This document shows positions 6,421 through 8,612 of a stretch of 8,612 nt of DNA, one piece after another. Below the pieces are notes generated by a model that saw only the letters and a list, made by a program, of their open reading frames with translations, made no database searches and was not told where the DNA came from. Numbering within the stretch: position 1 is the first letter of the stretch; each line of letters opens with the position of its first letter. This DNA comes from Metaruminococcus_A sp964607135. Lineage in GTDB: Bacteria > Bacillota > Clostridia > Oscillospirales > Ruminococcaceae. Made by a program: the position numbers and the translations under genes. The stretch spans positions 1 through 8,612 of the forward strand of contig CAZSIV010000066.1 of NCBI GenBank assembly GCA_964607135.1. The letters run 5' to 3'.

Positions 6421-6487
6421 TCGCAGGACGATCACTGAAAGGCCGGTAAAACGTTAGGGTGCGAAATTGGCCTGCCCGGCCACGGGC
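6421..6487 (+). repeat. structured repeat module M5
   Basis: The module begins TCGCAGGA, has the core GCCGGTAAAACGTTAGGGTG with GCGAAATTGG, and ends in the hairpin GCCCG-GCCA-CGGGC (6474-6487). The terminal stem differs from that of M4 at both sides of one pair (T/A to C/G), so pairing is kept. It starts two bases after M4 ends, a 67-nt period. Confidence 0.65.
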
Positions 6488-6523
6488 CGCGATTGTTCAG
6501 CCGGGGTCACCCGGCCCCACTTT

Positions 6524-6692
6524 GCGGCTGGAGCCGCATGGAGAACCCCCGGCGAGGGTTCTCCACCGAAAAACATCCCGGTGGGATGTTTTTCGCCTCT
6601 CCTGCGCTTTGTAGCGGAAAGGGATTTCGCCCTCTGCGGAGGGCGAACCGGGGCGCTGCCCCGGTATCCCGCCGCCTTTTTCAAAAAGGCGG
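6524..6692. repeat. chain of six stem-loops
   Basis: Hairpins follow one another: GCGGCT/AGCCGC (6524-6537), GAGAACCC/GGGTTCTC (6541-6563), a 13-bp stem around GGT (6567-6595), TTCGCCCTC-TGCG-GAGGGCGAA (6626-6647), CCGGGGC-GCT-GCCCCGG (6648-6664) and CCGCCTTTTT-C-AAAAAGGCGG (6672-6692). Open frames across this stretch on both strands are by-products of the GC-rich arms and match no family I know. It looks like a composite intergenic repeat; the 13-bp stem and the last stem could also stop transcription in either direction. Confidence 0.65.
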
Positions 6693-6730
6693 GCGAAAAA
6701 TTTACAGCCTATATTCCGGCCGCGGAGTGC

Positions 6731-6819
6731 TTACACGACCGTGGCCGGGTAGGCCACAGACAATTTAAAGAAAGGAATGGCCCCAGGCTGCGGCGGAATG
6801 CCGATTCCGCGCCGGGGCC
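6731..6819 (+). promoter_or_regulatory. two hairpins upstream of the DUF3842 gene
   Basis: GTGGCC-GGGTA-GGCCAC (6731-6747) is followed by a large hairpin. The latter has outer GGCCCC/GGGGCC (6779-6784/6814-6819), middle GGC/GCC and inner GCGGAAT-GCCG-ATTCCGC (6793-6810). The second ends 15 nt before the ATG at 6835. No clear promoter is seen between the hairpin chain and the gene. Confidence 0.4.
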
Positions 6820-6834
6820 GCGGGATCATCCGAT

Positions 6835-7269
6835 ATGAAACGGAAGCTTTTGATTACAGTGATAGACGGGCAGGGGGGCGGCATCGGGAAAACGATCACC
6901 GCCCGGCTGCGGGCCGAGCTCCCGGAGGCGCACGTCCGGGCCCTGGGAACCAATTCCGCCGCCACCAACGCCATGCTCAAGGCGGGCGCGCAGGATGGAG
7001 CAACCGGGGAAAACGCCATCGTCTGCAATGCGGAAAAGGCGGATCTCATCATGGGGGTGCTTGCTATCCTGACACCTGACTCCCTGCTCGGGGAGCTCAC
7101 CCCGAAGATGGCGGAGGCCATCGGCAAGAGCAGCGCCAGGAAAATCCTGATCCCGGTTGAACGCTGCAACCTGCAAATCCCCTTTGCCGAAAAAAATACC
7201 CTCCAGCAGCACATTGAGAAGAGCGTCGAGCTGGCGAAACGCTACGCCGCGGAGCCGGATGAAAGGTAA
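6835..7269 (+). CDS. DUF3842 family protein
   Basis: This 144-aa protein matches my memory of the DUF3842 family: a start near I-x-VIDGQGGGIGK (here TVIDGQGGGIGK, 8-19), then ALGTNSAATNAMLKAGA (36-52), ATGENAIVCNA (56-66), and LGELTPKMAEAI (85-96) with KILIPVERCN (103-112). The glycine-rich GQGGGIGK resembles a nucleotide or dinucleotide loop at the end of a first beta strand, but no reaction is established. It has no signal peptide or membrane segment. The ribosome binding site is weak (only GGGATC nearby), yet the protein start fits the family. The membrane protein gene follows 11 bp after the stop, so the two are probably co-transcribed. Confidence 0.85.
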   Translation: MKRKLLITVIDGQGGGIGKTITARLRAELPEAHVRALGTNSAATNAMLKAGAQDGATGENAIVCNAEKADLIMGVLAILTPDSLLGELTPKMAEAIGKSSARKILIPVERCNLQIPFAEKNTLQQHIEKSVELAKRYAAEPDER

Positions 7270-7280
7270 GGCGGTATAGA

Positions 7281-8561
7281 ATGAAGGAAACCGCATTCCA
7301 AAAATTCCGCCGCGCCTTTTACCAGTCCCCCCTTCTCATGCCCCTGGCGGCTACAGGCGGGGGCGTGCTGCTCCTCATGATATTTCTCCTCCTGGTCGGC
7401 AGGTATGAGAAGGTGGACCTGAACAGTTTATTCTACCTCTTTTTGTTCGGGGTGATTGCCGTCATGCCGGTTTTCCTCACCGTCGAAAATCTCGTCTTCC
7501 TCTTTCTGAGGCCGACCCCGGAGCGGTCAAAAGCCGCCCTCCCGGCCGAGCTTTTGACCGTTTTTTTCGGTGCGGGATTGTCCGCCCTCTACTTTGAGCT
7601 CTCCGATATTGTTTTTGCAGACTGGAACGTCCAGCTCTACAACCGCGAGCTGCACTCCCCGATCGAGCCGGGCTCCCTCCTCACCATCGGCGTTCTCGCG
7701 GCTGTCGCAGCGGCGGGCTATGCCGTCCTTCGTTTCGTCCCCCTCAAAAAACAGCCTCCGCTTCTGAGCGTTTTGTCGATTGCCGCCGTCTATCTCGGGA
7801 TCGCGCTCTGTGCCCTGTGGTGTTTCCAGCTGTTTGAAAATTTCGAGATTTTCCTGTGCATCTTCCCCTTTAACTGCATTGTCATCGCCCTTAAGACGAT
7901 CCGCTTCACCGTTTCCCAAAAGGCGGAGCTGCTCCGGGCGGAGGGGGGATCCCCGAAGCTGAGCCGGCTTGCGGCGCTGCTTGAAAACGCTGCGGCCTGG
8001 CCGTATCTGGCGCTGCTGGCCGCAGTTCCGCTCCTGGGGCTTATTGTCGCCGTTCTGACCCTATTCGGGCAATCGCCGGATGCGGTGATCCGGGCTTGGA
8101 CCCAGACGGCGGACTGGACAATGTCGCAGCAGATCGCCCCGCAGAATATCCAGTACGACGAACACTATCTCTGCACCGTCGCCGCCGGCGGACACCGGCG
8201 GGTCGTAAAACCCCTTCGGACGGGGCAGCGGCATGGACACAGGGTGCTTGTCAACCGGCAGCTCTGCATCGCCAACGCTTTCGAACAGCTTCTGGAGGAG
8301 CGGACGCCGCGGTTTCACCGGGCGGTGCGGGGACTCTACGACCGGGTGGGATATCCGGTGGCAAAACGAATCCGTTCACCCTGGCTGGCGGACTCTATCT
8401 ACCTTCTCATGAAGCCGCCGGAGTGGCTTTTCCTCACCGTTCTTTACCTCTTTGACGCCGCTCCCGAAAACCGGATCGCAATTCAGTACCCCCATGCGCC
8501 TGTGACCATGTGGAGTGCCCGCGGGAGTTTCCCTGTTCCACAAGAAGCGAGACGAAAATAA
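7281..8561 (+). CDS. multi-pass membrane protein of unknown function (DUF6688-like)
   Basis: This 426-aa integral membrane protein has about seven hydrophobic segments, near residues 19-40, 49-77, 86-112, 132-152, 161-184, 186-206 and 236-262. A soluble C-terminal region follows, from about 270. It carries HYLCTVAAGGHRRVVKPLR (295-313) and VNRQLCIANAFEQLLEE (324-340), then a hydrophobic stretch at 374-392. The C-terminal pattern recalls proteins labelled DUF6688; I am only moderately sure of that name and know no function for it. The start has AAGG (7268-7271) 9 nt upstream, overlapping the DUF3842 stop codon region, which suggests translational coupling. No transporter, kinase or protease signature is visible. 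Confidence 0.75.
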   Translation: MKETAFQKFRRAFYQSPLLMPLAATGGGVLLLMIFLLLVGRYEKVDLNSLFYLFLFGVIAVMPVFLTVENLVFLFLRPTPERSKAALPAELLTVFFGAGLSALYFELSDIVFADWNVQLYNRELHSPIEPGSLLTIGVLAAVAAAGYAVLRFVPLKKQPPLLSVLSIAAVYLGIALCALWCFQLFENFEIFLCIFPFNCIVIALKTIRFTVSQKAELLRAEGGSPKLSRLAALLENAAAWPYLALLAAVPLLGLIVAVLTLFGQSPDAVIRAWTQTADWTMSQQIAPQNIQYDEHYLCTVAAGGHRRVVKPLRTGQRHGHRVLVNRQLCIANAFEQLLEERTPRFHRAVRGLYDRVGYPVAKRIRSPWLADSIYLLMKPPEWLFLTVLYLFDAAPENRIAIQYPHAPVTMWSARGSFPVPQEARRK

Positions 8562-8568
8562 TAAAAAT

Positions 8569-8592
8569 CCACCCGCATAGCGGGTGGTATTT
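8569..8592 (+). terminator. intrinsic terminator after the membrane protein gene
   Basis: CCACCCGC-ATA-GCGGGTGG (8569-8587) is a perfect 8-bp GC-rich stem, 7 bases after the stop codon. An A-run precedes it and TATTT follows, so it may act in both directions. A smaller GGGC-AAA-GCCC hairpin (8600-8610) lies at the window edge. Confidence 0.75.
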
Positions 8593-8612
8593 CATATGCG
8601 GGCAAAGCCCTA

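Noticed and set aside
1571..6487. Modules M1-M5 as a CRISPR array
   Set aside because: Copies are diverged, structured over their whole length, dispersed and in both orientations, without uniform spacers or cas genes.
6454..6838. Open frames on both strands (76-123 codons) over the intergenic hairpin region
   Set aside because: They come from GC-rich stem arms. Translations are low-complexity, match no family, and the stretch is almost fully explained by hairpins.
6777..7079. Start at 6777 after AAAGAAAGG for a 100-codon protein
   Set aside because: The purine run leaves only one base before the ATG, and the frame overlaps the well-supported DUF3842 gene in another frame.

Overview
The window looks like a chromosomal contig from a fairly GC-rich Gram-positive anaerobe of the Clostridia, most likely near the Oscillospiraceae/Ruminococcaceae. 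This is inferred from AGGAG/GGAGG ribosome binding sites, the tRNA-Ser(UGA) next to a type III pantothenate kinase, a DUF3842 gene typical of Firmicutes, and GC-rich intergenic stem-loops. No marker fixes the genus. One scaffold gap of 100 N lies at 1117-1216.

Layout. (1) 1-1030, minus strand: the 5' part of a tRNA-Ser with its own promoter, then coaX (coenzyme A synthesis) with an extended -10 promoter. (2) 902-1803, no protein gene: hairpins, a 52-bp sequence on both sides of the assembly gap, two divergent sigma-70-type promoters separated by an A/T-rich palindrome, and a leader of about 300 nt before glgP. (3) 1804-6135, plus strand: glgP and an intracellular GH13 alpha-glucanase, 87 bp apart and ending at a strong terminator hairpin. 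Together they would degrade glycogen or maltodextrin inside the cell, with phosphorolysis giving glucose-1-phosphate and the GH13 enzyme acting on oligosaccharides or limit dextrins. (4) 6136-6834, no protein gene: a cluster of repeated structured modules followed by a chain of stem-loops. (5) 6835-8561, plus strand: a DUF3842 protein and a multi-pass membrane protein of unknown function in a tight two-gene unit, closed by a terminator.

The most interesting non-coding signal is a module of about 65 nt seen five times. Two copies lie in the glgP leader, two lie in the same orientation downstream of the GH13 gene, and one is inverted. Each begins with a CGCAGGA box, has a GGYANARYG...GTG core and ends in a hairpin whose stem sequence changes while pairing is kept. 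In both places the direct pair follows a hairpin and an identical 13-nt box (TCCGTAACCCGCG). This suggests a dispersed structured RNA or repeat family that I do not recognise; in the glgP leader it sits where a cis-regulatory RNA would be. A second candidate is a possible H-type pseudoknot between glgP and the GH13 gene.
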